This document shows, piece by piece, positions 56,201 to 64,000 of a stretch of DNA of 64,000 nt. Origin of the DNA: Pseudomonadota bacterium (GTDB taxonomy: Bacteria; Pseudomonadota; Gammaproteobacteria; Xanthomonadales; Rhodanobacteraceae); contig JAKQJM010000047.1 in assembly GCA_029561145.1 (NCBI GenBank), positions 1 to 64,000 of the forward strand, written 5' to 3'. The translations under genes and the position numbers were made by a program. The notes under the pieces are model-generated. The model had not been told where the DNA came from and made no database searches. It saw nothing but the letters and a program-made list of their open reading frames with translations. Position 1 is the stretch's first letter. Every line of letters begins with the position of its first letter.

Positions 56201-56589
56201 CCGGCATCGTGGTCAAGAATGCGATCGTGCTGATCGACCGGGTCAACCAGTTGCGCGAGGAAGGGCACGCCAAGCGCGAGGCGATCATTCTTGCCGCCGA
56301 ATCGCGCCTGCGCCCGATCGCGATGACGACGCTTGCGACCCTGCTCGGCTTCCTGCCGCTGGCGATCGGGCTCGGCGAAGGCTCCGAGGTGCGCTCGCCA
56401 ATGGCAATCACGGTGATCGGTGGTCTGGCCGTGTCGACCCTGCTGACCCTCGTGGTGATACCGATCGTCTATGAACTGGTTGATCGCAAGTCCGACGCGT
56501 ACTACGTCGAACGACGCGCGCGCAAGATCGGCAAGGCCGAAGGCGACGACGAGGCGATTCCCGGCAACCTGGCCGAGGCGCATTCGTGA
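53269..56589 (+). CDS. RND efflux transporter permease subunit, proton-relay intact
   Basis: The 1106-residue HAE-1-type permease has the typical two halves of a membrane segment, a large periplasmic domain and five further membrane segments. The proton-relay residues are present: Asp-Asp in GMVVDDSIVV (near 404-405) and Lys in GIVVKNAIVL (near 983). A long amphipathic insertion (about residues 500-580, rich in Phe, Trp, Arg) separates the halves and is absent in the second permease. Translation starts at a GTG (53269-53271) overlapping the adaptor stop as GTGA. The drug or metabolite exported is unknown, and an outer-membrane channel gene is not in this operon. Confidence 0.92.
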   Translation: MNIVDFATRRRVTIGMTTLTLVLFGLIALSGLKVNLLPDLSYPTLTVRTEYEGAAPIEIENLISQPVEEALGVVKNVRKIHSVSRTGQSDVILEFAWGTDMEQASLETRDKLDILSLPLESKKPVLLRFNPSTDPIIRLGLSGSTEGGGFNEAELKQLRRFADDELKKRLEPVAGVAAVKVGGGLEDQISVSLDQQKLAQVNLGVNDVAERLRSENVNVSAGRIEEGSQRFLVRTINQFANLDQMRDMLIKVDNGVPIRLKDVANVFQGYKEREGIVRIDAHEAIELAVYKEGDGNTVAVANAVNKSLENLRKTLPPGATLTTIDDQSTFIQHSLDDVRNDALIGGTLAVLMIFFFLGHGRSTFIISLSLPISLIATFFFMGQADLSLNVMSLGGLALATGMVVDDSIVVLENIARLREQGLSVIDATVKGASEVSMAVTASTLTTVAVFFPLVFVEGVAGQLFRDQSLTITFAMLISLVVAMTLIPMMASLEGRSPLAFRDEPERAIKPLPKNKVLRFFVRVFRWIGEMLFQVLPRLIFALFHWIGIALDRTVGAILRWLGRRVTGSYDRSARAYHRLLPGAMDRPWLILGTAALAFAISIAVIPSLGMDLIPSLAQGRFETTIKLPPGTPLADTDALVAQIERQHARDPNIASIYGVAGTGTRLDATPTESGENIARLLVTLKAGSGDREEAEAMNALRASLATRSDIEVKFARPALFSFSTPLEIEIRGYDLDALIKGGKRLGELLGASDRFADIKSTVEDGYPEVQIRFDQDRAAALGLTTKQISDAVVTKVRGEVATRYNFRDRKIDVLARLREGDRASVSDIRNLIVNPGTERPIRLSAVAEITATEGPSEIHRVNQERVAIISANLRHGDLGSAVAEVNTILAKTPLAAGISVHIGGQGEEMNASTRSMLFAFGLAIFLVYLVMASQFESLVHPFVIMFSIPLALVGAVLALKLTGTPISVVVFIGLIMLAGIVVKNAIVLIDRVNQLREEGHAKREAIILAAESRLRPIAMTTLATLLGFLPLAIGLGEGSEVRSPMAITVIGGLAVSTLLTLVVIPIVYELVDRKSDAYYVERRARKIGKAEGDDEAIPGNLAEAHS

Positions 56590-56686
56590 TCTCGCCGGAT
56601 CGAACGGGTCGCATCGTCGCGATGGCCGCCACCCGGACCGGGCGTGCCTGGCATTTTCATGCCAGGCCGCTTGAAGGAGAGCAGTC

Positions 56687-59600
56687 ATGACCCTCGCCGA
56701 ACTCAGCCTCAAGCGTCCGGTCACAGCGGTGATGTTCTTCATCTCGATGACGGTGATCGGCTTGCTCGCCGCATTCCGTTTGCCGCTCGAGTACATGCCG
56801 GATATCGAGGCGCCGTTCCTGTTCATCGACATTCCATACCCCGGATCGACGCCGGCCGAGATCGAGCGGACGATCGTGCGGCCGGTCGAGGAAGCACTGT
56901 CGACGCTGACCGGCATCCAGACCATGAATTCCCAGTCGCGGGCCGACGGCGGCCAGGTGTTCCTTGAGTTCAAGTGGGGACAGAACGTCGCCACCAAGGC
57001 GGTCGAGGCGCGCGACAAGATCGACGCGATCCGCGCCGACCTGCCGACCGATCTGCAACGCTATTTCGTGCTCAAGTTCTCGACCTCCGATCAGCCGGTC
57101 ATGCAACTGCGCATTTCCAGCGATGGCGATCTTTCCAATTCCTACGAACTGCTCGACCGCAAGCTCAAGCGGCCGCTCGAACGACTGCCTGGCGTGGCCA
57201 AGGTCTCGATCGAAGGCGTTGCTCCACCCGAGGTCCAGATCGAGTTGTCGTCGGATCGCCTGAGCGCGCACAACGTCAATCTCAACGACCTGGCGAAGCT
57301 GCTGCGTGACGCCAACTTCTCGACCTCGGCCGGTCAGATCCATGACGGCGGCATGCGTTATCGCGTGCAGCCCATGGGCGAATGGCGTTCGCTCGACGAG
57401 ATCCGCGATCTGGTCCTCAATGATGCCGGCCTGCGACTTGGCGACATCGCCGACGTGCAGTTGCGTCCGGCTATCCTCGACTACGAGCGACGCCTCGATC
57501 AGCGACCCGCGGTCGCGGTCGACATCAGCCGTGAACGCAGCGCGAACCTGGTCGAAGTCGGACGCGCCGTCCTTGCCGAGGTGGGCAAGGTTTCACGCGA
57601 GCCTGAAATGAAGGGGCTCAAGCTGTATTTCCTGCAGAACCAGGCCAAGGGCGTCACCGATTCACTGCGCGAGCTCGGCAAGGCCGGTATCGAGGGCACG
57701 ATCCTGTCGGTGCTCGTGCTGTTCTTCTTCCTGCGTGACTGGCGCGCCACCGCCATGGTGTCGCTGGCGATCCCGATCTGCTTCGTGATGACTCTCGGCT
57801 GCATGTATTTCTTCGGCATCAGCCTGAACATCCTGTCGATGATGGGATTGCTGCTCGCGGTCGGCATGCTTGTCGACAATGCGGTCGTTGCCGTCGAAAG
57901 CATCTACCAGTATCGCGAGCGCTATCCGGATCGTCCCTGGTACAGCGCCGTGGAAGGTACGCGGGCCGTCGGCACCGCGATCACGGCAGGAACCCTGACC
58001 AGCATCATCGTGTTCCTGCCGAATGTATTCGGTGAGCGCACGCCGATCGCGATCTACCTGACCCAGGTCGCGATCTCGATGGCGATCGCGCATATCGCGT
58101 CGTGGCTGGTCGCGGTCAGCCTCATCCCGATGCTGGCGGCCAAACTGCCGCCACCCAGGTTCATCGGAAAGGAGAATGCGGTCACCCGCCTGCAGAGGCG
58201 CTACGGCCGCTTCGTCGAATGGACACTGCAGCATCGTCGCAAGACCATGTTCGGCCTGCTGGCCCTGCTCCTGGTAAGCGTCATCCCGATGACCCAGACC
58301 AAGACCGACATGTTTCCGGCAGGCGACACGCGCGAGTTGCAGTTGCGCTACGACCTCAATGGAAACTATCGCCTGCCGCAGCTCGAGCAATCGATAGGCA
58401 CGATCGAGCATTACCTCGACGCGCACCGGTCGGAGTTCGAGATCCGCAACATCTACAGCTATTTCAACGAGCGCGGCGATGCGCAGACCAATATCCTGCT
58501 CACCGACGACAGCGATGCGAAGCGCACGGCCAGCGAGATCATGGACGATATCCGCAAGAATCTGCCCAAACTCGCGATCGGCACAGTCGGTTTTGATCGA
58601 AACGGAGGCAGCGACAACGGCATCAAGCTTTCCCTGATCGGCGATTCCAACGAGACCCTGCACGAGCAGTCGGACGCGGTCATCGCCCTGCTGAACCGGA
58701 TTCCCGGACTGCACGATGTCCGTCTCGCCGAAGGCGCGCAGGATCGCGAGGTAGCCGTGCGCATTGATCGCGAACGCGCGCGAAACTACGGTTTCAGCGC
58801 CAACGACGTGGCCCAGTACGTGTCGATTGCGTTGCGCGGTGCGCAGCTCCGCGATTTCCGTCGCGGTGACACGCAGATTCCGACCTGGCTGCGGTTCCAG
58901 AATGCCGATGCGCAGAGCATCAGCAACATGTCCGACTACAAACTGCGTGCGCCGGACGGCAGCCAGGTGCCGCTGATGGCGATGGTCGAGGTGCAGACCC
59001 AGGGTGCGGCGTCCGGCATCAGCCGGCAGAATCGCCAGACCGCGTTGCAGATCCAGACCAACGTCGACAGCGAGACCACGCCCGACGAGGCGCGCGAGCG
59101 CATCGAAAAGGCGATGGAGAAAGTGTCGCTGCCAGCGGGCTACGGCTGGACATTCGGCACCTCGTTCCGCAATGCCGATGAAACCGGCGAGCGCATGATG
59201 TTCAACATCCTGATCGCGCTGCTGCTGGTCTACGTGGTCATGTGCGCGATGTTCGAGTCGCTGATCTATCCCGCGGCGATCATGACCACGTTCGTGTTCT
59301 CGATTTTCGGCGTGTTCTGGCTGTTCTGGATCACGAGCACGACGTTCTCGTTCATGGCGATGATCGGGATCCTGATCCTGATGGGCGTTGTCGTGAACAA
59401 CGGCATCGTCATGCTGATGCACATCAACCAGCTTCGCCACGAGGGCCAGTTGCGCACGGCGGCGCTCGTCCAGGGCAGCAAGGATCGCCTGCGCCCGGTG
59501 CTGATGACGATGGGAACGGCGATCCTCGCGATGGTCCCGTTGTGCATCGGCACGGTCCAGGTCGGCGGCGACGGACCGCCGTACTTCCCGATGGCGCGCG

Positions 59601-59755
59601 CGATCGTTGGCGGGCTGATGTTCTCGACTATCGTCACCTTGCTCGCGTTGCCGGTGATCTATTCGCTGCTTGACGACGCGCGCGGCTGGATCCGGAACGT
59701 CAGCAAGGACGGAAGGGCAGGCAGGTTGCTGCGGCACCGACCCGCGGTCACCTGA
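56687..59755 (+). CDS. RND efflux transporter permease subunit, lacking proton-relay residues
   Basis: The 1022-residue protein is a second RND permease, 97 bases after the first, with an AAGGAG site. The overall layout is normal, but two key membrane positions differ. The Asp-Asp pair of segment 4 reads GMLVDNAVV (D-N near 397-398). The segment-10 Lys reads GVVVNNGIV (Asn near 904). In AcrB the equivalents Asp408 and Lys940 carry the proton relay. The conserved segment-11 Arg in RLRPVLMT is kept. It could be the non-energised partner in a heterotrimer with the first permease, as in MdtBC-type systems. The cargo is unknown. Confidence 0.9.
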   Translation: MTLAELSLKRPVTAVMFFISMTVIGLLAAFRLPLEYMPDIEAPFLFIDIPYPGSTPAEIERTIVRPVEEALSTLTGIQTMNSQSRADGGQVFLEFKWGQNVATKAVEARDKIDAIRADLPTDLQRYFVLKFSTSDQPVMQLRISSDGDLSNSYELLDRKLKRPLERLPGVAKVSIEGVAPPEVQIELSSDRLSAHNVNLNDLAKLLRDANFSTSAGQIHDGGMRYRVQPMGEWRSLDEIRDLVLNDAGLRLGDIADVQLRPAILDYERRLDQRPAVAVDISRERSANLVEVGRAVLAEVGKVSREPEMKGLKLYFLQNQAKGVTDSLRELGKAGIEGTILSVLVLFFFLRDWRATAMVSLAIPICFVMTLGCMYFFGISLNILSMMGLLLAVGMLVDNAVVAVESIYQYRERYPDRPWYSAVEGTRAVGTAITAGTLTSIIVFLPNVFGERTPIAIYLTQVAISMAIAHIASWLVAVSLIPMLAAKLPPPRFIGKENAVTRLQRRYGRFVEWTLQHRRKTMFGLLALLLVSVIPMTQTKTDMFPAGDTRELQLRYDLNGNYRLPQLEQSIGTIEHYLDAHRSEFEIRNIYSYFNERGDAQTNILLTDDSDAKRTASEIMDDIRKNLPKLAIGTVGFDRNGGSDNGIKLSLIGDSNETLHEQSDAVIALLNRIPGLHDVRLAEGAQDREVAVRIDRERARNYGFSANDVAQYVSIALRGAQLRDFRRGDTQIPTWLRFQNADAQSISNMSDYKLRAPDGSQVPLMAMVEVQTQGAASGISRQNRQTALQIQTNVDSETTPDEARERIEKAMEKVSLPAGYGWTFGTSFRNADETGERMMFNILIALLLVYVVMCAMFESLIYPAAIMTTFVFSIFGVFWLFWITSTTFSFMAMIGILILMGVVVNNGIVMLMHINQLRHEGQLRTAALVQGSKDRLRPVLMTMGTAILAMVPLCIGTVQVGGDGPPYFPMARAIVGGLMFSTIVTLLALPVIYSLLDDARGWIRNVSKDGRAGRLLRHRPAVT

Positions 59756-59771
59756 TCCAGATCGACGCCAA

Positions 59772-59805
59772 TGGCGGCGCCGGATGGCCGTCCGGCAGGC
59801 CGCCA
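59772..59805. terminator. Convergent hairpin between the RND operon and the aspartyl peptidase gene
   Basis: The inner stem GCCGGA/TCCGGC (59779-59784, 59791-59796) lies inside the outer stem TGGCGG/CCGCCA (59772-59777, 59800-59805), in the 58-base convergent gap. There is no T-run. Confidence 0.5.
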
Positions 59806-59813
59806 GGATCGGG

Positions 59814-60827
59814 CTAGGGCGTCGACTCCTTCTCGTCGGAATAGATCGCCACGTGGGTGATGCCATCGGCGCCGATCCATGCGCGGAACATGCCGTCGGT
59901 ATTGAACGGCATCGCGATGCTGCCGTCGGCGCCGAGCGCAATCGCTCCGCCGTCGCCGCCGAGTGCCGGGATGTCCTTGTTGATGACCTGCTCGGCTGCC
60001 TCGGCCAGCGGTTGCCTGAGCAGATCGACACGCATGCAGATCGAATGGGCGGCGACCGTGCGCAGGTAGAACTCGCCCCAGCCGGTTCCTGAAACCGCGC
60101 AGCGGGCATCCGCATAGGTGCCGGCGCCGATCACGGGCGAATCGCCGATGCGGCCGAAGCGCTTGTTGGTCATGCCGCCGGTCGAGGTGCCGGCGGCGAG
60201 ATGGCCCTCCTTGTCGAGGGCCACGGCGCCGACGGTGCCGAAATGTTTCGCCGTTTCGAGATCGGCATGCGCCTGACCGGCTTTCTCTTCGGCGAGCGCC
60301 TTCTGCAACTGTTGCCAGCGTTTCTCGGTGCGGAAATAAGCGGGGTCGACGAGCACGATACCCTGGGCCTTGGCGAACGCTTCTGCGCCTGCGCCCGCCA
60401 TCATCACGTGTTCGGATTTCTCCATGATGCTGCGCGCAAGCAGGATCGGATTGCGCACCGTGCGCACACCGGCGACCGCGCCGGCTTTCAGCGTATGTCC
60501 ATCCATGATCGATGCATCGAGTTCGTTCTTCCCGTCATGGGTGAACACCGCTCCCTTGCCGGCGTTGAAGTTCGGATCGTCCTCGAGCACGCCGATTGCC
60601 GCGGTGACGGCATCGAGGGCCGGCTTGCCCGATTTCAGTTCGGCATAGCCCTTGTTGACCGCCTTGAGCAAGGCGGCCCGCACATCGGCTTCGGCTTTCG
60701 GGGTCATCTCGCTGCGAACGACGCCGGCACCGCCATGGATGACCAGGACGGGTTTGCCCTCCGATGCGCTCACGTTGAGGCTGGTTCCGAACAGGGCGGC
60801 GGCACAAAGCCAGTGGAGTCGATTCAT
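59814..60827 (-). CDS. iaaA: Exported isoaspartyl peptidase/L-asparaginase (Ntn hydrolase)
   Basis: The 337-residue precursor has a signal peptide (about 1-22, ending SLNVSASEG). KPVLVIHGGAG and the autocleavage site HFGTVGAVALDKEGHLAAGTSTGG follow, with the Thr of GTVG becoming the N-terminal nucleophile. This is the IaaA/EcAIII plant-type asparaginase family, which cleaves beta-aspartyl dipeptides and asparagine. The usual cytoplasmic members lack a signal, so a periplasmic location is notable. Its start overlaps the stop of the cyanophycinase-like gene by 4 bases, and the two form one operon. Confidence 0.93.
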   Translation of the reverse strand: MNRLHWLCAAALFGTSLNVSASEGKPVLVIHGGAGVVRSEMTPKAEADVRAALLKAVNKGYAELKSGKPALDAVTAAIGVLEDDPNFNAGKGAVFTHDGKNELDASIMDGHTLKAGAVAGVRTVRNPILLARSIMEKSEHVMMAGAGAEAFAKAQGIVLVDPAYFRTEKRWQQLQKALAEEKAGQAHADLETAKHFGTVGAVALDKEGHLAAGTSTGGMTNKRFGRIGDSPVIGAGTYADARCAVSGTGWGEFYLRTVAAHSICMRVDLLRQPLAEAAEQVINKDIPALGGDGGAIALGADGSIAMPFNTDGMFRAWIGADGITHVAIYSDEKESTP

Positions 60828-61891
60828 GGATTTCCTCGTTTGGACGCGGCTGGTGCAGTTGCGATGGATTGCTCGTGGAGCTCGAGGGCACCATTCCTGA
60901 CCTCGGCTTTTCTTGCGAACGCAGGGCGCTCGATGGTTGTCGTGCGCAGATTCAACAGGCTGCCGGGTCCGATTCCGGTGACATCGATACCGGTCCAGCT
61001 CAGCGCGGCGTCCGGCTTCGCGATCGCCGGCGCGCCTTGTGCCCGGACCAGCCAGGCGTATCCGCCGCTTCCACTGTAAAGCCTGCCGAGGCCGTCGCCA
61101 TCGATGCAAAGCGCGGTGTTTTCGTCAATGCCGAGGCCGATCGGATGATCGATCAGGCGATTCGTCTGCGCCTTGGCCAGGAAAGCGATCAGGCGACCCA
61201 GGCGCTCGCGCTTGCCGAAATGACTGTCCGTGATGATCCGGTCGAGGAAGGGCAGGTGCAGGAAGCCGCTGTCGAGAGTCACCGCCGCGCCGAGCGGACG
61301 CGCGAGTGCTTCTTCCGAGGTGATGCTGCCGCCATCGAGCGCGCCATAGCTGGTCGCGCCGAGGATGGCGAGGCCGGCGCTGGTTCCACCGAGCGGCTTG
61401 CCTTGCCGTACATGGTGATCGAGAGCGGTGTTCAGGCGCGTTCCCTTCCAGTAGCGGATGTAATTGGCCTGATCACCGCCCGCGATGAAAATGCCATCGG
61501 CCCGTTCGATCGCCTTGATCACGAATGGATCGTCCGCGGCCTCGCGACGGCTGAAGACGAAGGTCTGTACCGAAGTGACGCCACCGATATCGTCATGCAG
61601 GCGACGCTGCAGCTCGTCGTCGCCGGAGGCGCGCACGATCACGACATGGCCATTGCCGCTGCGTTCGACGAACCAGCGGAAGGCTTCATCGACCCAGTCG
61701 CCACCGCCCATCAGCATCAGTCCCGGCGTCGGTGCGGAAGGAGTCGCCGCCTGGAGTTCGCCTATCGAGTAGTAGGTGAATCCCGGGTGTTCGCGGGCCT
61801 CGGCAAGCGCATTTGCCGCCGTGCCGCACAGGACGATCGCGATCAGGCACGCGGCGAACCGGAACGCGCGGGAATTCGATGCAAGCAACAT
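60824..61891 (-). CDS. Exported cyanophycinase-like peptidase (S51 family)
   Basis: The 355-residue precursor has a signal sequence ending NALAEA, after RFAACLIAIVLCGTAA. The S51 serine peptidase core has LMLMGGGDWVDEAF, DGIFIAGGDQANYIRYWKGT and the nucleophile elbow GGTSAGLAILG. Cyanophycinases of this family cut multi-L-arginyl-poly-aspartate into beta-Asp-Arg dipeptides; exported forms (CphE) are known in Pseudomonas. The ATG at 61889-61891 gives the signal peptide start, though the open frame extends further upstream. The neighbouring IaaA would split the dipeptides. Substrate assignment is inference from family and context, and other peptides are possible. Confidence 0.82.
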   Translation of the reverse strand: MLLASNSRAFRFAACLIAIVLCGTAANALAEAREHPGFTYYSIGELQAATPSAPTPGLMLMGGGDWVDEAFRWFVERSGNGHVVIVRASGDDELQRRLHDDIGGVTSVQTFVFSRREAADDPFVIKAIERADGIFIAGGDQANYIRYWKGTRLNTALDHHVRQGKPLGGTSAGLAILGATSYGALDGGSITSEEALARPLGAAVTLDSGFLHLPFLDRIITDSHFGKRERLGRLIAFLAKAQTNRLIDHPIGLGIDENTALCIDGDGLGRLYSGSGGYAWLVRAQGAPAIAKPDAALSWTGIDVTGIGPGSLLNLRTTTIERPAFARKAEVRNGALELHEQSIATAPAASKRGNP

Positions 61892-62106
61892 GGTGGCCAC
61901 CGGTCCTGAAAGCAGGTGATGGTGACACGCCGTACCGCGACTCTCAATCGGTGTCGACAGTACTTTCGTCATCTTTTCAATCGCGCGATCGAGGCACAGA
62001 ATCGCAAGGCGAGAGCTGTGCCTGGCGATGTTTGTCTACGGGGTGCCCCGGCCAGCTTCCGCGATGATTCCCATCGATCGTTGCCTTTCATCCATCGAGA
62101 ACTCCC

Positions 62107-64000
62107 ATGCGCAGAAGTTCCTTGCTGTTGCCGATTCGTGTTGCCTTGTACGGTTCGCTCGTTCTGGCGAACGGTTTCGTTCTTGCCCAGTCCGATACGG
62201 GCTCCACCGATCCATCGACCACGACCGACGAAACACTGTCGACCGTGACCGTGACCGGTTCGCGCATCCCGCGTGCCCAGGTCGAGGGGCCGGCACCGAT
62301 CACGGTGATCTCGGCGGCCGAGATCAAGGCCGGCGGTTTCGGCAGCATTCCCGACGTGCTGCGTTCGGTGACCCAGAATGGCGGTGAAACGCAAAGCCAG
62401 CAATCCTCCAGTGGCGCCGATTTTTCGCCCGGCGCACAACAGGTCGACCTGCGTGGCCTCGGCCCGAATCACACCCTCGTCCTGGTCAATGGTCGTCGCA
62501 TCGCCGATTTCCCGATGCCATTCAAGGGTCGCAGCAACTTCACCGATGTATCGAGCATTCCGATCGGCATGATCGATCGCATCGAGATCCTGACCGGTAG
62601 CGCCTCGGCGGTGTATGGCTCCGATGCGATTTCGGGAGTCGTCAACTTCATCCTCAAGAAGAAGGCCGATGGCACGACGGTGGATTTCCGCTACGGCGAC
62701 ACCGAGCGTGGCGGCGGTGAATCCTACAAGCTCAACCTTTCGACCGGTTTCTCGCACAACGACTTCAACCTGGTCTTCGGTGCCGAACTGATCGACCAGC
62801 AACCGCTGTGGGCATACGACCGCGACATCCAGGATTCCACGGCCGATGCACCGACCACACGCTCGCGGACGCCGCGACGCACCTTCCTGCGCACCGACTA
62901 CGACGACAACTACATCGATCCCGGTGAAGAGGTCTGTGCGGGCCTGGCCGACCTCAACGGTGGCTCGACGTTTTATGCAAACCGCATCAACTACGGAAAT
63001 TTCTGCGGCAGCCGGGAATCGATCGGCTATGGAACGATCCTGAGCGAACGCAAGGGCATCAACACCTACACCTCGATGAACATGCCGATCGGCGAATCGT
63101 TGACCTGGTTCGCCGACGTCCAGGCCGGCTACAGCAAGGTCAGCCTGTTCCGCGACGTCGAGCAGTGGAGCTACATGGCTCCGGATGGCAATGAAGAAGG
63201 CTACTTCTACAACCAGGCCACCGGGCAGATCGAATACTGGGGGCGCCAGTTCACTCCCGAGGAAATGGGAGGCCTCAATCGCGGCAAGATCGAGACCACG
63301 CAGAAGACCTTCGGCTTGACCACCGGCCTGCGCGGGACGTTCGGCGAAAACTGGGACTATGAAACCTCGCTGAGCCACTCCCAGTACGACGCCACGATCA
63401 GCTGGCCGCAGATCGTCGCCGCGCTGGCGAACAACCTCTATCTCGGACCGCAGCTCGGGATCGACGAAGACAGCGGTTTCCCGATCTTCAATGCGGATCC
63501 CGGCCGCCTGTACACGCCTCTGACACGTGGCGAGTACGATTCGATCGCACAGCGCACGGTCTACCATCCCGAGTCGCAGAGCGACACCCTGGCATTCACC
63601 GTATCGAACCTTGATCTGTTCCAGATGCCTGCCGGCCCGGCCGGATTCGCCGGTGTCGTCGAGTACGGCTACCAGTCCTACGACCTCAAGCCGGATCCAT
63701 TGGCCACCCAGTACTACTATTACAGCTGGAAGGATTCCGATGGCAGTGGCAGCCGCAATCGCTGGGCGGCTGCCGGCGAACTTCGCCTGCCCCTGCTCGA
63801 TACGTTGAACCTCAGTGTTGCCGGTCGCTACGACGATTATCGGTTTGCCGGCAACAGCGCGGACAAGTTCACCTACAGCGCCGGACTCGAATGGCGTCCG
63901 GTCGAACCTCTGCTGGTTCGCGGTTCGTACGGAACGGCGTTCCGTGCGCCCGATCTCCACTACGTCTACGCCGGCGTCGGCAACGACGAGACAGGCGGAA
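62107..64000 (+). CDS. TonB-dependent receptor (N-terminal part; gene runs past the window)
   Basis: About 631 residues are visible. A signal peptide (about 1-28, ending NGFVLAQ) and a short linker lead to TVTVTGSRIPR. The plug domain follows, with ISAAEIKAGGFGSIPDVLRSV, QQVDLRGLGPNHTLVLVNGRRI and SASAVYGSDAISGVVNFILKK. Beta-barrel strands follow, up to GTAFRAPDLHYVY at the edge. The protein belongs to the outer membrane and imports ligands with TonB energy. The ligand is unknown; divergence from the exported cyanophycinase/aspartyl peptidase operon suggests uptake of peptides or amino acids, which is speculative. The gene has no frameshift in the visible part. Confidence 0.93.
   Translation, partial: MRRSSLLLPIRVALYGSLVLANGFVLAQSDTGSTDPSTTTDETLSTVTVTGSRIPRAQVEGPAPITVISAAEIKAGGFGSIPDVLRSVTQNGGETQSQQSSSGADFSPGAQQVDLRGLGPNHTLVLVNGRRIADFPMPFKGRSNFTDVSSIPIGMIDRIEILTGSASAVYGSDAISGVVNFILKKKADGTTVDFRYGDTERGGGESYKLNLSTGFSHNDFNLVFGAELIDQQPLWAYDRDIQDSTADAPTTRSRTPRRTFLRTDYDDNYIDPGEEVCAGLADLNGGSTFYANRINYGNFCGSRESIGYGTILSERKGINTYTSMNMPIGESLTWFADVQAGYSKVSLFRDVEQWSYMAPDGNEEGYFYNQATGQIEYWGRQFTPEEMGGLNRGKIETTQKTFGLTTGLRGTFGENWDYETSLSHSQYDATISWPQIVAALANNLYLGPQLGIDEDSGFPIFNADPGRLYTPLTRGEYDSIAQRTVYHPESQSDTLAFTVSNLDLFQMPAGPAGFAGVVEYGYQSYDLKPDPLATQYYYYSWKDSDGSGSRNRWAAAGELRLPLLDTLNLSVAGRYDDYRFAGNSADKFTYSAGLEWRPVEPLLVRGSYGTAFRAPDLHYVYAGVGNDETGG

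Noticed and set aside
54670-57018. Minus-strand open frame of 782 codons across the RND operon
   Set aside because: It is antisense to permease sequence, rich in Arg/Gln/His with no recognisable domains. The same applies to the 57662-60115 frame.

Overview
This is a GC-rich gammaproteobacterial chromosome segment. Gene content and order (gluQ, htpX, fimX-like, epmB/efp, ubiG-gph, tldD/darP/pmbA, miaA-hfq-hflX-hflK-hflC-purA, rnr-rlmB, rne/rluC, a GacA-type regulator) and the protein sequences fit the Xanthomonadales, most likely a Dokdonella/Rhodanobacteraceae-like organism. That assignment is inference: there is no rRNA in the window. I see no insertion sequence, prophage, integrase or CRISPR array. 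About 50 genes are packed tightly on both strands, with one tRNA (Leu, CAG).

Layout. 1-10.7 kb holds the start of a PhbB-like reductase, gluQ, htpX (with a sigma32-like promoter), a degenerate FimX-type c-di-GMP receptor, the EF-P modification pair epmB/efp, an mtaD-like deaminase, and a translationally coupled ubiG / gph / squalene-phytoene-synthase-like run, then folE2. 10.7-12.7 kb is the cold-shock helicase deaD. 12.8-21.2 kb is the main accessory region. Three secreted beta-helix-type proteins share a C-terminal tail. They lie divergent from an ECF sigma factor of the kinase-linked type and a transmembrane Ser/Thr kinase with TPRs. Both secreted-protein transcription units carry a similar promoter-like motif. 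21.3-32 kb holds tldD/darP/pmbA, a small membrane protein, a tdh-tilS-xseB-ispA run and a membrane GGDEF-EAL protein. 31-42 kb is the housekeeping cluster miaA-hfq-hflX-hflK-hflC-(DUF2065)-purA, tRNA-Leu, rnr and rlmB. hflX appears to start at a CTG codon.

41-51 kb holds an acyltransferase and a sterol-desaturase-like enzyme with overlapping 3' ends, a GacA/UvrY-like regulator, rne with a predicted leader of about 360 nt, rluC, a CPBP-like membrane protein with Gln in place of the catalytic Glu pair, phhB, nfuA and two small c-type cytochromes. 52-59.8 kb is an RND efflux operon: one lipoprotein fusion protein and two permeases, the second lacking two proton-relay residues. A perfect inverted repeat overlaps its promoter. 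59.8-64 kb holds an exported beta-aspartyl peptidase and an exported cyanophycinase-like peptidase in one overlapping operon. A TonB-dependent receptor diverges from them and runs off the window. Together they suggest scavenging of beta-aspartyl peptides or cyanophycin.

The best candidates for something new are the sigma/kinase/beta-helix module with its shared promoter motif and C-terminal tails, the RND pair with an apparently uncoupled partner, and the extracellular cyanophycin-type operon.
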